Source of the DNA: Nostoc edaphicum CCNP1411
GTDB lineage: Bacteria; Cyanobacteriota; Cyanobacteriia; Cyanobacteriales; Nostocaceae
NCBI RefSeq assembly: GCF_014023275.1
Contig: NZ_CP054698.1
Location: 1,984,001 to 2,048,000, forward strand
Reading direction: 5' to 3'
Length of the DNA stretch: 64,000 nt
Part shown: positions 8,900-16,620 of the stretch, piece by piece
Layout of the letters: every line of letters starts with the position of its first letter
Position numbering within the stretch: position 1 is the first letter of the stretch
The notes under the pieces: generated by a model
The model's input: only the letters and a program-made list of their open reading frames with translations
Databases searched by the model: none
What the model was told of the DNA's origin: nothing
Program-made: the position numbers and the translations under genes

Positions 8900-9409
8900 A
8901 TGAATTACCTTGTTGCCGTATTACAAGACCGCATTCAAGCCGAAGCTGCTTACTTAGCTTTAGAAAAAGAAGGCATAAACAGTACCATCCTGGGGAGGGG
9001 GTATAAAACGGCTGACGAGTTTGGCTTAATTGACCCCAAAGACCAAGCTAAAAAGCAAGCAAAACTGATGGCAACCTGGCTGATACCATTTGGCTTTTTT
9101 GCAGGTTTTACATTCAGCCTCATCACTGGTTTAGATACTTTTGCGTGGGCGGGTGAAGTTGGCAATCACATCGTTGGCGGACTGCTGGGTGCTGCGAGTG
9201 GTGCTATGGGTGGTGTGTTAGTGGGTGGTGGAGTCGGTTTACTCATAGGTAGTGGTGATGCTTTACCCTATCGCAACCGCTTAGATGCGGGTAAATACTT
9301 AGTTGCCGTTCAAGGTTCTGAAATTCTGACTCGCCAAGCAACCCGAATATTACGTCAGTTTGATCCAGAAAATATCCAAGGTTATGCTGACACCAATACT
9401 GTGTATTGA
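8900..9409 (+). CDS. Small glycine-rich membrane protein, unknown function
   Basis: A 169-residue protein. The N-terminal 45 residues and the C-terminal 45 residues look like two related halves of an alpha/beta domain that handles paralogous input (YLVAVLQDRIQAEAAYLALEKEGI and YLVAVQGSEILTRQATRILRQFDPENI), separated by two hydrophobic helices, the second a glycine zipper (GGLLGAASGAMGGVLVGGGVGLLIG). Glycine-zipper stress-response membrane proteins look similar, but I cannot assign a named family. It stands alone between repeat-rich intergenic regions. Confidence 0.7.
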   Translation: MNYLVAVLQDRIQAEAAYLALEKEGINSTILGRGYKTADEFGLIDPKDQAKKQAKLMATWLIPFGFFAGFTFSLITGLDTFAWAGEVGNHIVGGLLGAASGAMGGVLVGGGVGLLIGSGDALPYRNRLDAGKYLVAVQGSEILTRQATRILRQFDPENIQGYADTNTVY

Positions 9410-9510
9410 ATGAATCATAGTTTACACATTCCGACACAGCGACTTGAGTTGCTTCCTGTTTTTTGGAGGTGGTTTAAGTCGCTGCAATCAAAAACAAATT
9501 CCAATAGGAA

Positions 9511-9705
9511 GTGCTATCAGCTGATCGCCAGCAGGGATTTTTTTTTGAAACAGTAGAAACACTGCTCAATTTTGCCTTTATCTCAGCCGGAACTCAAAAG
9601 AACGATCGCACTGCCTCAATTTGCATTCTGGAAAAATTCGGAATGCAACAAATTGGTAGAGATGAAAATCTGCTGAAATTGGAATTAAAGTTAAAATCGA
9701 GATAG
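9511..9705 (+). pseudogene. Remnant of a GNAT acetyltransferase gene
   Basis: A 64-codon frame ending just before the PSII S4 gene. Its second half, NDRTASICILEKFGMQQIG, matches the last conserved block of RimJ-like GNAT acetyltransferases (N..S..VLEK.GM...G), and ETVETLLNFAF matches the helix before it. The catalytic and acetyl-CoA-binding regions are absent and no ribosome site precedes it, so it is most likely a decayed fragment. Confidence 0.5.
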
Positions 9706-9749
9706 TTATAGCAGATTAATTCTCAATTCATAACTCATAATTTTTAAGA

Positions 9750-10529
9750 ATGTTGCCACGAGAAGAACTTTTAAAAGGTGTTGAAAATCGAGATAGTGTA
9801 GCTCGTGTAATCGACCAAGCAGAGCAAGCGATCAAAACTTGGGAAGTGGTTTTGACTGATTTCCTATCTCCCCCAGAATTGGTAGAAATTCAACGAGTGT
9901 TTAACCGATTAACAGAAGTGCAATTGACGGCGTGGGGTGGATATCCGCAAGCTGAACGTCAAAGAATAGCGATCGCTCGTTCGGAACTTCCCTTAGATCA
10001 ATCTCAAGTCAGCCTTGTTGCCGTGGAAATTGCTGGTAATTTCCTGTTTGATACCGCCTCTCACCGCGACTTTTTAGGCGCAATGTTGGGAACGGGAATT
10101 GTTCGTGAAAAAACGGGAGATGTTATTGTCTTGGGAGAACGAGGGGCGCAGGCGATTGTCGCACCAGAGTTGGTGGAATTTTTGGAAATGAGTCTTAAAC
10201 AGGTGCGATCGGTTCCTGTGAAAACTCAGCAGATTGAGGTAACTGAACTAAGGGTTCGGGAACCAAAGAAAAAAGAATTAACTACTGTGGAGGCTTCTTT
10301 GCGATTAGATGCGATCGCATCTGCTGGTTTTGGCATGTCCCGCAGCAAAATGGTTGATTTCATTGATGCTGGTGATGTCCGCGTCAATTGGAAGGAAGTT
10401 ACCCAAGCTAGTTCTCAAGTGAAATCAGGCGACTTAATCGCCATTCGCTCTAAAGGACGTTTAGAAGTTGGCGAAATCGCCGTTACAAAAAAAGACCGTT
10501 ACCGAGTTCAATTAACAAGGTATGTGTAA
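9750..10529 (+). CDS. Photosystem II S4 domain protein
   Basis: A 259-residue protein of the cyanobacterial/plastid family known as photosystem II S4 domain protein, related to YlmH. The C-terminal S4 RNA-binding domain spans about residues 185-250 (LRLDAIASAGFGMSRSKM, then DAGDVRVNWKEV and GDLIAIRSKGRLEVGEI). The N-terminal two thirds form the conserved YlmH-like region. A link to photosystem II is inferred from its restriction to oxygenic phototrophs; the RNA target is unknown. The ATG at 9750 follows an A/T-rich leader. Confidence 0.88.
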   Translation: MLPREELLKGVENRDSVARVIDQAEQAIKTWEVVLTDFLSPPELVEIQRVFNRLTEVQLTAWGGYPQAERQRIAIARSELPLDQSQVSLVAVEIAGNFLFDTASHRDFLGAMLGTGIVREKTGDVIVLGERGAQAIVAPELVEFLEMSLKQVRSVPVKTQQIEVTELRVREPKKKELTTVEASLRLDAIASAGFGMSRSKMVDFIDAGDVRVNWKEVTQASSQVKSGDLIAIRSKGRLEVGEIAVTKKDRYRVQLTRYV

Positions 10530-10590
10530 TCAGTGAAGAGTGAGAAGTTACGAGTTTTAACTCTTAACTCCTAACTTGTAAATATATACT

Positions 10591-10810
10591 TATACCAATT
10601 CTATGTGAGGCTGCGGTTTATTTGCGTAGCGGCAATTCATGAATTGCCGCTACAGTCTGTAGTTTTGCATCAGTCCTATAGGCAAATACAGTTCAGAATG
10701 AGCAACAAAACCCTCATGTAGAGACGCGATTTATCGCGTCTTCAAAGACCAATAACCCTTAACCCAAGCGTATTGTCCTATAGGCACATCTTCAAACAGA
10801 AATGGTATTA
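10591..10810. repeat. Palindromic repeat (ACCAATTCT family) interrupted by a MITE
   Basis: The ends TATACCAATTCTATGTGAGG and CAGAAATGGTATTA are imperfect inverted repeats. The interior contains GTAGCGGCAATTCATGAATT and CTACAGTCTGTAGTTTTGCA. An inverted, uninterrupted relative is at about 13058-13326, and a third at about 11740-11979. The AATAC MITE at 10685-10774 has inserted into this copy, duplicating 12 bases. The last three bases of the repeat are the stop codon of the SDR gene on the minus strand. Confidence 0.75.
10685..10774. mobile_element. MITE, AATAC...GTATT family, copy 2, with 12-bp target duplication
   Basis: Body AATACAGTTCAG...CCAAGCGTATT with the family palindrome GACGCGATTTATCGCGTC. 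It is flanked by perfect direct repeats GTCCTATAGGCA at 10673-10684 and 10775-10786. The related repeat at 13.06-13.33 kb has only one copy of the corresponding sequence, showing the empty site. Non-coding and necessarily mobilised in trans. Confidence 0.85.
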
Positions 10811-11584
10811 GGCTTGAAAGCGTTTTGCTAACATATTCAGCAGAAGTTTCCGCGGTACGAGTCGAGATAATTTGCTTCTAATTTGAGTCTTCGTATCAGA
10901 ACTAATAACAGTTGGATACCCTTTTTCCAAAGCCTCTAAAGATTCCCAAACCACTTTTTCGGAAGAATACACTTTATCTGTACTGCTTGCTAGCGCTGGA
11001 GGAAAATTAGCTTCTGCAAAAAAGTTTGTTTCTATTGGCCCTGGACAAGTAACTAAAATACGTACACCATATTGACGATTTTCTGCCCATAGCGCTTCAC
11101 TAAAGCTGAGAATAAAAGCTTTACTGGCAGCATAAACAGAAAGGTATGGTATTGGTTGAAAAGCCGTAATTGAGGATACGTTAATAATGCTTCCAGAGCG
11201 ACGTTCCCGCATCAATGGGAGAAATTTATGGGTTAAATCTACCAATGCTAAAATGTTTAATTGTACAATTTTAACTTGTTTTCCTCCATCACCTTCAGCA
11301 AAGTCGCCATAGTAACCAAAACCAGCATTATTGATTAACAAATCAATACTTAACCCTTTTATTTTAGTGGCATCAAATACACTGGCAGCTGCATTAGGTT
11401 CGGTGAGGTCTTTTACTATAACGTCTACTTGAATTTTGTGTTGTTCTCGTAATTCTGTAGCTAATTGGTTTAGTTTATCTTCAGAACGAGCAACAAGTAC
11501 AAGATTTGTCTTGCGTGCGGCTAGTTCTTGAGCAAAGGCTTTACCAATACCACTAGAGGCACCAGTAATTAAAGCAGTTGGCAT
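10808..11584 (-). CDS. SDR family NAD(P)-dependent oxidoreductase
   Basis: A classical short-chain dehydrogenase of 258 residues: cofactor motif TGASSGIG at residues 7-14, an Arg-containing VARSEDKL segment suggesting NADP preference, NNAGFG, the active-site Ser in NVSSITA and YAASK for the catalytic Tyr-Lys. Closest in style to DltE/SadH-like SDRs acting on acyl or keto substrates; the substrate cannot be read from the sequence. The stop codon is supplied by the terminal bases of the palindromic repeat downstream, so the C-terminus may be slightly altered. Confidence 0.88.
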   Translation of the reverse strand: MPTALITGASSGIGKAFAQELAARKTNLVLVARSEDKLNQLATELREQHKIQVDVIVKDLTEPNAAASVFDATKIKGLSIDLLINNAGFGYYGDFAEGDGGKQVKIVQLNILALVDLTHKFLPLMRERRSGSIINVSSITAFQPIPYLSVYAASKAFILSFSEALWAENRQYGVRILVTCPGPIETNFFAEANFPPALASSTDKVYSSEKVVWESLEALEKGYPTVISSDTKTQIRSKLSRLVPRKLLLNMLAKRFQA

Positions 11585-11739
11585 TCTACATATTCAGATA
11601 GTTTTTAATCACCATTAAAATTTTAACTATGCTGGCTATAAGTTTTAACTACCCAAAGTGATATACCCAAAAGAGTAAAAGCCATACCTATTAATAAAGC
11701 CTAAGTGGAGAAAGCCTCCACTCAAAACTTCTCTTTTCC

Positions 11740-11979
11740 TAAGACCAATTCTCTGTGAAGTGGCACATTATTTTTACCCCTCCCAACCCAATACTTTTCT
11801 CTTAGGGGGGAAATGGTTTGAATTTATTTTTACCCCTTGCCCTTTAACTTTTCCCCAGACCAAAAGAGAGATTGTTAGTTTCATCCGAAATAATATTGCC
11901 TCCCAACCTCCCCAAGGCATCGGGGAGGTGCCTTGGGGAGGTTGGGTTCTTTCTATGAGTGTTCATCAAGAATTGGTAT
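11740..11979. repeat. ACCAATTCT-family palindromic repeat, copy 2
   Basis: Left end AGACCAATTCTCTGTGAAG, right end AAGAATTGGTATA. Inside is a strong hairpin, CCTCCCCAAGGCA and TGCCTTGGGGAGG (perfect 13-bp arms around TCGGGGAGG). The minus-strand methyltransferase gene runs into this repeat and takes its last five codons and stop from it. Confidence 0.65.
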
Positions 11980-12907
11980 AAGAATTGACCTTCGTAAGCG
12001 ATGTGAATTCTCCAGCTACACCGATATGGGAGATTCTTAAGTCTTCTTCATCTGTATATTGAATAGACGAGTCAATTTTTTTTGGTAATTCTCTATCCTT
12101 GCACGACCACTCAAATACAAATCTAGAGTCCAAGTGCTTAAGATTAGAAAATATGTGCTTCCATTCACTTCGTCTAATTCGATTTCCCCACCTTGATTGT
12201 AACTCTCTCGAGTAAGCTTCTTGTTGATAAACAAAGAAATCAAATGGTCTTTCTCTTAAATTTTTATGATCGAGTAAATGAATGAGATGAAACATAAAGC
12301 CATCTTTAGAAAGGCTATTTACAAGATTTTTTAAAAGTGGCACAACATCATCAACTGGTACATGCTCTAACACAGATTTGGAGAAGATGAAATCTATTTT
12401 TTCTTTACTAGGTAGTTTTTGAGATAAATCAATTGGAGCAACGTATTCTATACCCAAGTCTTGTAAGACTTCTACGGATAAATTTTTTAATGAAAGTAGT
12501 TTCTTTAAACGTAAGTCAATAATCTCACGATCTTCAAATGTAGATAGACTATCTAAAATACTCCAATCTACAGATTTACACACGGCTTTAAAAATATTTT
12601 CTGGTTGTAATAACGGATAAACATCCGTTGCATAAACCTTTTTGGCTCCAAGAAGGTAAAAGACTAACGAATGAGTCAACAACCATCCACTTCCAATTTC
12701 AAGGCAAATTTTATCACGTAATACATATTTATCTTTACCAGACTGAAGTAGATAGATAGCAACTTCATTGGCACAAATATCAAGCCTTTTGCCCGCAACA
12801 GCTAGCTTGCTTGAATGCATTTTATTGTATAAAGCTTGATATAGTTCAGATGATCTAATCACCGATTTGGTTCGTTCATCAAGAAGGCTCTTTACTAGAT
12901 TTTTCAT
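11966..12907 (-). CDS. Class I SAM-dependent methyltransferase-like protein
   Basis: A 313-residue protein with a Rossmann methyltransferase core: motif I VCLEIGSGW-like ICLEIGSGWLLTHSLVFY at about residues 83-100, the acidic end of strand 2 in VYATDVYPLL, and motif IV/V as FIFSKSVLEHVPVDDVVPLL. The substrate is unknown; proteins of this kind often sit with glycosyltransferase or natural-product genes, but no such neighbours exist here. The gene is AT-rich compared with flanking genes and is bracketed by repeats, compatible with transfer or relocation. Its C-terminal SYTNS and stop come from a repeat end, so the true tail may be missing. Confidence 0.75.
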   Translation of the reverse strand: MKNLVKSLLDERTKSVIRSSELYQALYNKMHSSKLAVAGKRLDICANEVAIYLLQSGKDKYVLRDKICLEIGSGWLLTHSLVFYLLGAKKVYATDVYPLLQPENIFKAVCKSVDWSILDSLSTFEDREIIDLRLKKLLSLKNLSVEVLQDLGIEYVAPIDLSQKLPSKEKIDFIFSKSVLEHVPVDDVVPLLKNLVNSLSKDGFMFHLIHLLDHKNLRERPFDFFVYQQEAYSRELQSRWGNRIRRSEWKHIFSNLKHLDSRFVFEWSCKDRELPKKIDSSIQYTDEEDLRISHIGVAGEFTSLTKVNSYTNS

Positions 12908-12976
12908 TTTGCATACCTCTATTGCTTAACTTATTGGGAATTGAACACAACACTATGAACTGTAGCAGTTAGATGT

Positions 12977-13026
12977 GTTCTTGTATAAGAAAAGTACTTA
13001 AAACTTGTTACTTCTTATACAAGAAC
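12977..13026. repeat. Stem-loop with perfect 15-bp arms
   Basis: GTTCTTGTATAAGAA at 12977-12991 and TTCTTATACAAGAAC at 13012-13026, loop 20 bases. It is 70 bases upstream of the methyltransferase start on the minus strand. It may be a regulatory leader structure or a small repeat; no T-run follows. Confidence 0.65.
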
Positions 13027-13057
13027 AGTCAAGGTAATTCATAATTATCAATCAGTT

Positions 13058-13326
13058 TTATACTATTTCTGTTTGAAGATGCGCCTATAAAACTGATACA
13101 AAACTACAGACTGTAGCGACAATTTATGTAGACGCATACTCCTAGGTCGAAGCAAGCTACGCGAAGCGTTACGACATGCTACGCGAACGTAGAGAAGCGG
13201 CTACTCTTACGAGAACGCTTTCAGCGTTAGCGACGTTCGCGCAGCGTCTCGCAGAGAAGGAGCGTCAACCCGCAAAGTATTGCCGCTACGCGAATAAAGC
13301 GGAGCCTCAGATAGAATTGGTATTAG
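13058..13326. repeat. ACCAATTCT-family palindromic repeat, copy 3, uninterrupted
   Basis: In inverted orientation this copies the repeat at 10591-10810: TTTCTGTTTGAAGATGCGCC, then ACAAAACTACAGACTGTAGC, and at the end CCTCAGATAGAATTGGTATT. Its centre has been enlarged by a TAGCG-type block (about 13140-13270, with CGAAGCGTTACGACATGCTA and GCGTTAGCGACGTTCGCG). The rest of 12908-13610 has no gene I can support. Confidence 0.7.
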
Positions 13327-13610
13327 CTTCTGAAGTCTCGACTGATTGAAGACTACTGAATTAAAAATTCAGTAGCAGGGTGGTTTTATACGAAAAAAGA
13401 AAAATACACAAGTCTTAATTTCTTGGTTTGTGGAATGGCTTTTTACCCCTCGAAAAACCTCTCTTCAAGGGGAGTTAAAGCTTTGAAACACAGTTTTAGT
13501 TTTTCTATTCTTGTATGAAACCACTCATTTAGGTATTCTTTCTGAAGTATGATGTCCTAAATAATGAATGGTTTTTATCATGATGATTTAAATTTATTTT
13601 AAATTGCTAA

Positions 13611-14171
13611 TTACCATTTTTCAGACCAATAAATAATTTCTGAAGCAGTACTATTAATAGCAACGCCGTAGCTATCTCCATGATTCCACTTGAAGCCAGG
13701 TCTACCTTTGTCCTCTGTATTTAATACGAGTATTTCATAATTAGCTGGAAAAGATTCCGCAGGAGAGTCACTGGTGTAGAAGAAAGTTGTCGGCACACCG
13801 TTAGGCTGGTTTATGTGGTCATTTGTGTTTCCACCCCTATATTTGTGCTTTGCACTACTTCTGTATTGCGAAAGTAATTTTTCTATCTTTTTTGGCGGCT
13901 CTTTCAGCCTAATTTGAAAAAAACCACTTCCTTGCAAAAATTTGGGAGAGTAAGCAATGCGAACACCTTTGGCATCAGTGGGAATCTCATGAGGAAAATG
14001 TTTTACTTGGTCATTATTAGACCATAGTTGATTACGAATTTCTTTGTAGCGTGATGTATCAGTTATTATTTTAGGCTGGCTAGTACTGCTAAAAGCTGTT
14101 CTCAGAAAAAAGCTTCCCCCGACAATACTAAGACTAGCAAGGGCTAATAGAAATTGCGATCGCTTCATCAA
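13611..14171 (-). CDS. Secreted protein of unknown function
   Basis: A 186-residue protein with an N-terminal signal (MMKRSQFLLALASLSIVGGS followed by a hydrophobic FFLRTAF and a small-residue cleavage region). The mature part is basic and contains LWSNNDQVKHFPHEIP, RIAYSPKFLQGSGFFQIRL and a C-terminal YGVAINSTASEIIYWSEKW. I do not recognise the family. A HIP1-derived GCGATCGC sits just after the start codon. The upstream side faces the small-RNA array. Confidence 0.6.
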   Translation of the reverse strand: MMKRSQFLLALASLSIVGGSFFLRTAFSSTSQPKIITDTSRYKEIRNQLWSNNDQVKHFPHEIPTDAKGVRIAYSPKFLQGSGFFQIRLKEPPKKIEKLLSQYRSSAKHKYRGGNTNDHINQPNGVPTTFFYTSDSPAESFPANYEILVLNTEDKGRPGFKWNHGDSYGVAINSTASEIIYWSEKW

Positions 14172-14507
14172 GTTGGGTGTGTCTAACTTTTATAGTCATA
14201 TACCCAACTAATAAACTAAATTAGTACTATTGCGGATATCCGATTAGAGATATTAACAGAAACTTTGTGTATCCAGAGGAAAATCAAGATATTTGTAAAA
14301 TTACTGTGAAGTCGGTCAATGATTACCTAGTCAAAAACCGTAGGTGATCCTCATTGAGGCTAGTACCGCAAGACGGAATTAAAAATTAAAAATTAAAAAT
14401 GAAGACAGCGTAAGGGTTTTGTTGATTGGGAATGGGTGATTTATTTCTAGTACTAGCGTTGTAGCTAACGAAACCAATTCTACAGCCATCCATTTTTTTT
14501 CAATTCT

Positions 14508-14545
14508 TCCTGATGCAGCAAGAACTAAGGCGGATATATAAATAG
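14508..14545 (+). promoter_or_regulatory. Putative promoter of sRNA copy 1, TCCTGA at -35
   Basis: TCCTGA (14508-14513) lies 37 bases before the GTAGATGCACC that opens the conserved transcript block, and an AT-rich TATATAAAT occupies the -10 region. Copies 2-4 have CCCGGA at exactly the same distance (14655, about 14800 and 14944). Both forms are one base from TCCGGA, the -35 motif of DIF+ class promoters active in developing heterocysts of Anabaena (established knowledge). Function here is inferred. Confidence 0.5.
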
Positions 14546-14602
14546 TAGATGCACCTTAATTAAATCACAGCCTTCAGCTTTTAGTTGGGGGCTTTTTTTT
14601 TA
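14544..14602 (+). ncRNA. Tandem small RNA, copy 1 of 4 (NsiR1-like)
   Basis: A block GTAGATGCACCTTAATTAAA followed by a hairpin GCCTTCAGCTTTTAGTTGGG ending GGC and nine T, i.e. a short unstructured 5' part and an intrinsic terminator; predicted transcript about 58 nt. There is no open frame. The layout (tandem copies, own promoter, own terminator) matches NsiR1, the nitrogen-stress RNA that heterocystous cyanobacteria encode as a tandem array near hetF. hetF is not adjacent here, so the identity is likely by architecture and not certain by location. Confidence 0.6.
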
Positions 14603-14690
14603 TTGCTGATATTTTTTATTCGGGAAAAATAAATTTTGTCAAAAGTCTAATTTACCCGGATATAGCAATAAATAAAGCGGATTAATAAAT

Positions 14691-14747
14691 GGTAGATGCA
14701 CCTTAATTAAATCATAGCCCTCAGCTTTTAGTTGAAGGCTTTTTTAT
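14691..14747 (+). ncRNA. Tandem small RNA, copy 2 of 4
   Basis: Same block beginning GGTAGATGCACCTTAATTAA, 147 bases after copy 1. The promoter-like element CCCGGA is at 14655-14660 and TTAATA/TAATAA near -10. The terminator arms are GCCCTCA and TGAAGGC, with one C/A mismatch that is absent in copies 1 and 4, followed by six T. Predicted about 57 nt. Confidence 0.6.
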
Positions 14748-14835
14748 TGCTGATATTTTTAATGCGTAAGAAAATAAATTTTGTCAAAAATATAATTTAC
14801 CCGGATATGGCAATAAATAAAGTGGATTAATAAAT

Positions 14836-14891
14836 GGTAGATGCACCTTAATAAATTACAGCCCTCAGCTTTTAGTTGAAGGCTTTTTTAT
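14836..14891 (+). ncRNA. Tandem small RNA, copy 3 of 4
   Basis: Repeat unit 145 bases after copy 2 and nearly identical to it over the whole unit including the spacer (ATAAATTTTGTCAAAAATAT). The 5' segment reads CACCTTAATAAATTACAGCC, slightly shorter than in copies 1-2. Terminator arms as in copy 2. Confidence 0.6.
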
Positions 14892-14979
14892 TGCTGATAT
14901 TTTTAATAGGTAAGAAAATAAATTTTGTCAAAAATATAATTTACCCGGATATGGCAATAAATAAAGTGGATTAATAAAT

Positions 14980-15034
14980 GGTAGATGCACCCTAATAAAT
15001 TACAGCCCTCAGCTTTTAGTTGGGGGCTTTTATT
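14980..15034 (+). ncRNA. Tandem small RNA, copy 4 of 4
   Basis: Last unit, 144 bases after copy 3, reading CACCCTAATAAATTACAGCC. Terminator arms GCCCTCA and TGGGGGC pair fully (one G-U), but the T-run is shorter (TTTTATT). The end overlaps the stop codon of the convergent exoD gene (15033-15035), so read-through would be antisense to exoD. Confidence 0.55.
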
Positions 15035-15665
15035 ATTTAAATATAGATGGCAACAAACTGGGAGCTAACCATACTGCATAACCAAGAAATCCAAATAGCA
15101 AGGTAATCAGGGCAGTAATACCGTAGCTGATGCAAATTAATAAACCGTCCGATTCGATGGTGGCAACAGTCAAAAGTAAAATCCCTATAGTGGGAATGGG
15201 ATTTGTAAACGGAATTGGTAATATTAGTAATATTGTTAATAAAGAGATACAAAACCCATTGATTCGCCAAATTAAAGGATTATGGGCTATTTTTGGCAAT
15301 CGGGGACGGGCGATTTTCTGGAAAACTTTGGTAAGACGTCCCAAATTTTGCAAAAGCAACTGGGCAAAGGGACGAGGAAATTGGTAGTTAGCGATTTTTT
15401 TGGGTAGCCAAGGCGATCGCCTCCCTAAAAGCATTTGCGCTGACAATAGTAAACAAGCACCACCAAAAGGGCCAGTTAATCCTGGTGGCATAGGAAATAA
15501 AAAGGGCAAAACTAATAATGTAATTACCAGGCTGAAGCCTCGTTCTGAGGTTTCTGCCAGAATATCACCTAGAGTCAGTGGTTGTTCTGCTAGGCGTTGC
15601 AACAGGGACTTTATATCTTCAGAAAATCTCAGATGCATTTGGCGTGAGTTGATGCGAGTTCCCAC
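15033..15665 (-). CDS. Exopolysaccharide synthesis protein, ExoD family
   Basis: A 210-residue integral membrane protein matching ExoD: the N-terminal SLLQRLAEQPLTLGDILAETS, the conserved GFSLVITLLVLPFLFPMPPG helix, LLGRRSPWLPKKIA, and two or three C-terminal helices. ExoD is needed for exopolysaccharide production in rhizobia; its biochemistry is unknown. The 3' end meets the terminator of the last small RNA. The next gene upstream (lipid kinase) is 70 bases away on the same strand. Confidence 0.88.
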   Translation of the reverse strand: MGTRINSRQMHLRFSEDIKSLLQRLAEQPLTLGDILAETSERGFSLVITLLVLPFLFPMPPGLTGPFGGACLLLSAQMLLGRRSPWLPKKIANYQFPRPFAQLLLQNLGRLTKVFQKIARPRLPKIAHNPLIWRINGFCISLLTILLILPIPFTNPIPTIGILLLTVATIESDGLLICISYGITALITLLFGFLGYAVWLAPSLLPSIFK

Positions 15666-15735
15666 ATTTGTAGCAGAGGGAGATATTTTAGATTTTGGAT
15701 TGAAGGAAAATCTAAAATCTAAAATTGAATAACTC

Positions 15736-16620
15736 CTAACTCCTGATTTTTGAGGGTACTAAAACAGCTATAGCTCTAGGTATAACCCGAAAATGAGCAG
15801 GAGTGTAAGTAGTGATTTCACCATCTGTATTAATAGGGCGCGGTTTGCGAGTATACACCTCTATTTCTTGACCTTGAAGAGAACGCACATTCTGCCAATG
15901 TATATGTCGCCCCTGTCTCATTGCGGGTAGTAATAATATAATTTGCCACCAGTGTTGAATTTCTAAGCTATAAAGGTCTAACCTTTGGTCATCTATTGTG
16001 GCATCATCAGCCACTGCCATACCGCCGCCGTAATAGCGGCCGTTACCCACAGCAATTTGCACTGTTTTGACGCGAACCGATTCACCCTTGATCACAATCT
16101 CGGCAGAAAAAGGTCTAGCTTCCCAAAGCACTTGCAATGCAGTAGCAGCATAAGCAAATATTCCCCAACGGCGTTTGACTTCTTTGGTAAGTCGTTGGGT
16201 AATTTTTACACTCAATCCCAGACTGGCAACGTTAAAAAAATGCTTGCCGTTTACACAACCCAAGTCGATGCGCTGTAAATTTCCATCTGCAATAATTTTG
16301 CAAGCTTCGCTAAGGGAATTGGGGATTCCCAAAGTCCTTGCTAGATCGTTGGCAGTTCCCAGAGGCAAGATTCCCAAAGGTAACTGAGTATCAATTAAAG
16401 CATCTACTGCGGCATTTAGAGTGCCATCTCCTCCACCAATAATTACGAAGTCAACTTGATGCTGATAGCGAAGTATAACTTCAGCAAGATGTTTGGGATT
16501 TTCTGTAGACTCCTCAATTAAATCAAAGTCGAGTGTCTTCAGATATTCAATCGCTTCTGACAGACCCTTTTCCCCTTGGCGGGCATGACGATTTACTAAC
16601 AGCAGTGCGCGGGAACTCAT
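15736..16620 (-). CDS. YegS/DgkB-type lipid kinase
   Basis: A 294-residue diacylglycerol-kinase-catalytic-domain protein. Motifs: VNRHARQG at the start, the nucleotide-binding GGGDGTLNAAVDAL at about residues 62-75, LGILPLGTANDLARTLGIP, and the C-terminal GRYYGGGMAVADDATIDD with NTDGE near 270, the usual metal and substrate residues. It phosphorylates a lipid such as diacylglycerol or a related substrate at the inner membrane face. The length is typical for the YegS/BmrU family. Its own promoter must lie in the AT-rich upstream region. Confidence 0.9.
   Translation of the reverse strand: MSSRALLLVNRHARQGEKGLSEAIEYLKTLDFDLIEESTENPKHLAEVILRYQHQVDFVIIGGGDGTLNAAVDALIDTQLPLGILPLGTANDLARTLGIPNSLSEACKIIADGNLQRIDLGCVNGKHFFNVASLGLSVKITQRLTKEVKRRWGIFAYAATALQVLWEARPFSAEIVIKGESVRVKTVQIAVGNGRYYGGGMAVADDATIDDQRLDLYSLEIQHWWQIILLLPAMRQGRHIHWQNVRSLQGQEIEVYTRKPRPINTDGEITTYTPAHFRVIPRAIAVLVPSKIRS

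Noticed and set aside
11760..11981. 73-codon plus-strand frame
   Set aside because: It lies within a palindromic repeat and antisense to the end of the methyltransferase gene.
14500..15035. CRISPR array
   Set aside because: Units are about 145 bases with conserved promoter and terminator and almost no unique spacers, so they are tandem genes and not repeat-spacer units.
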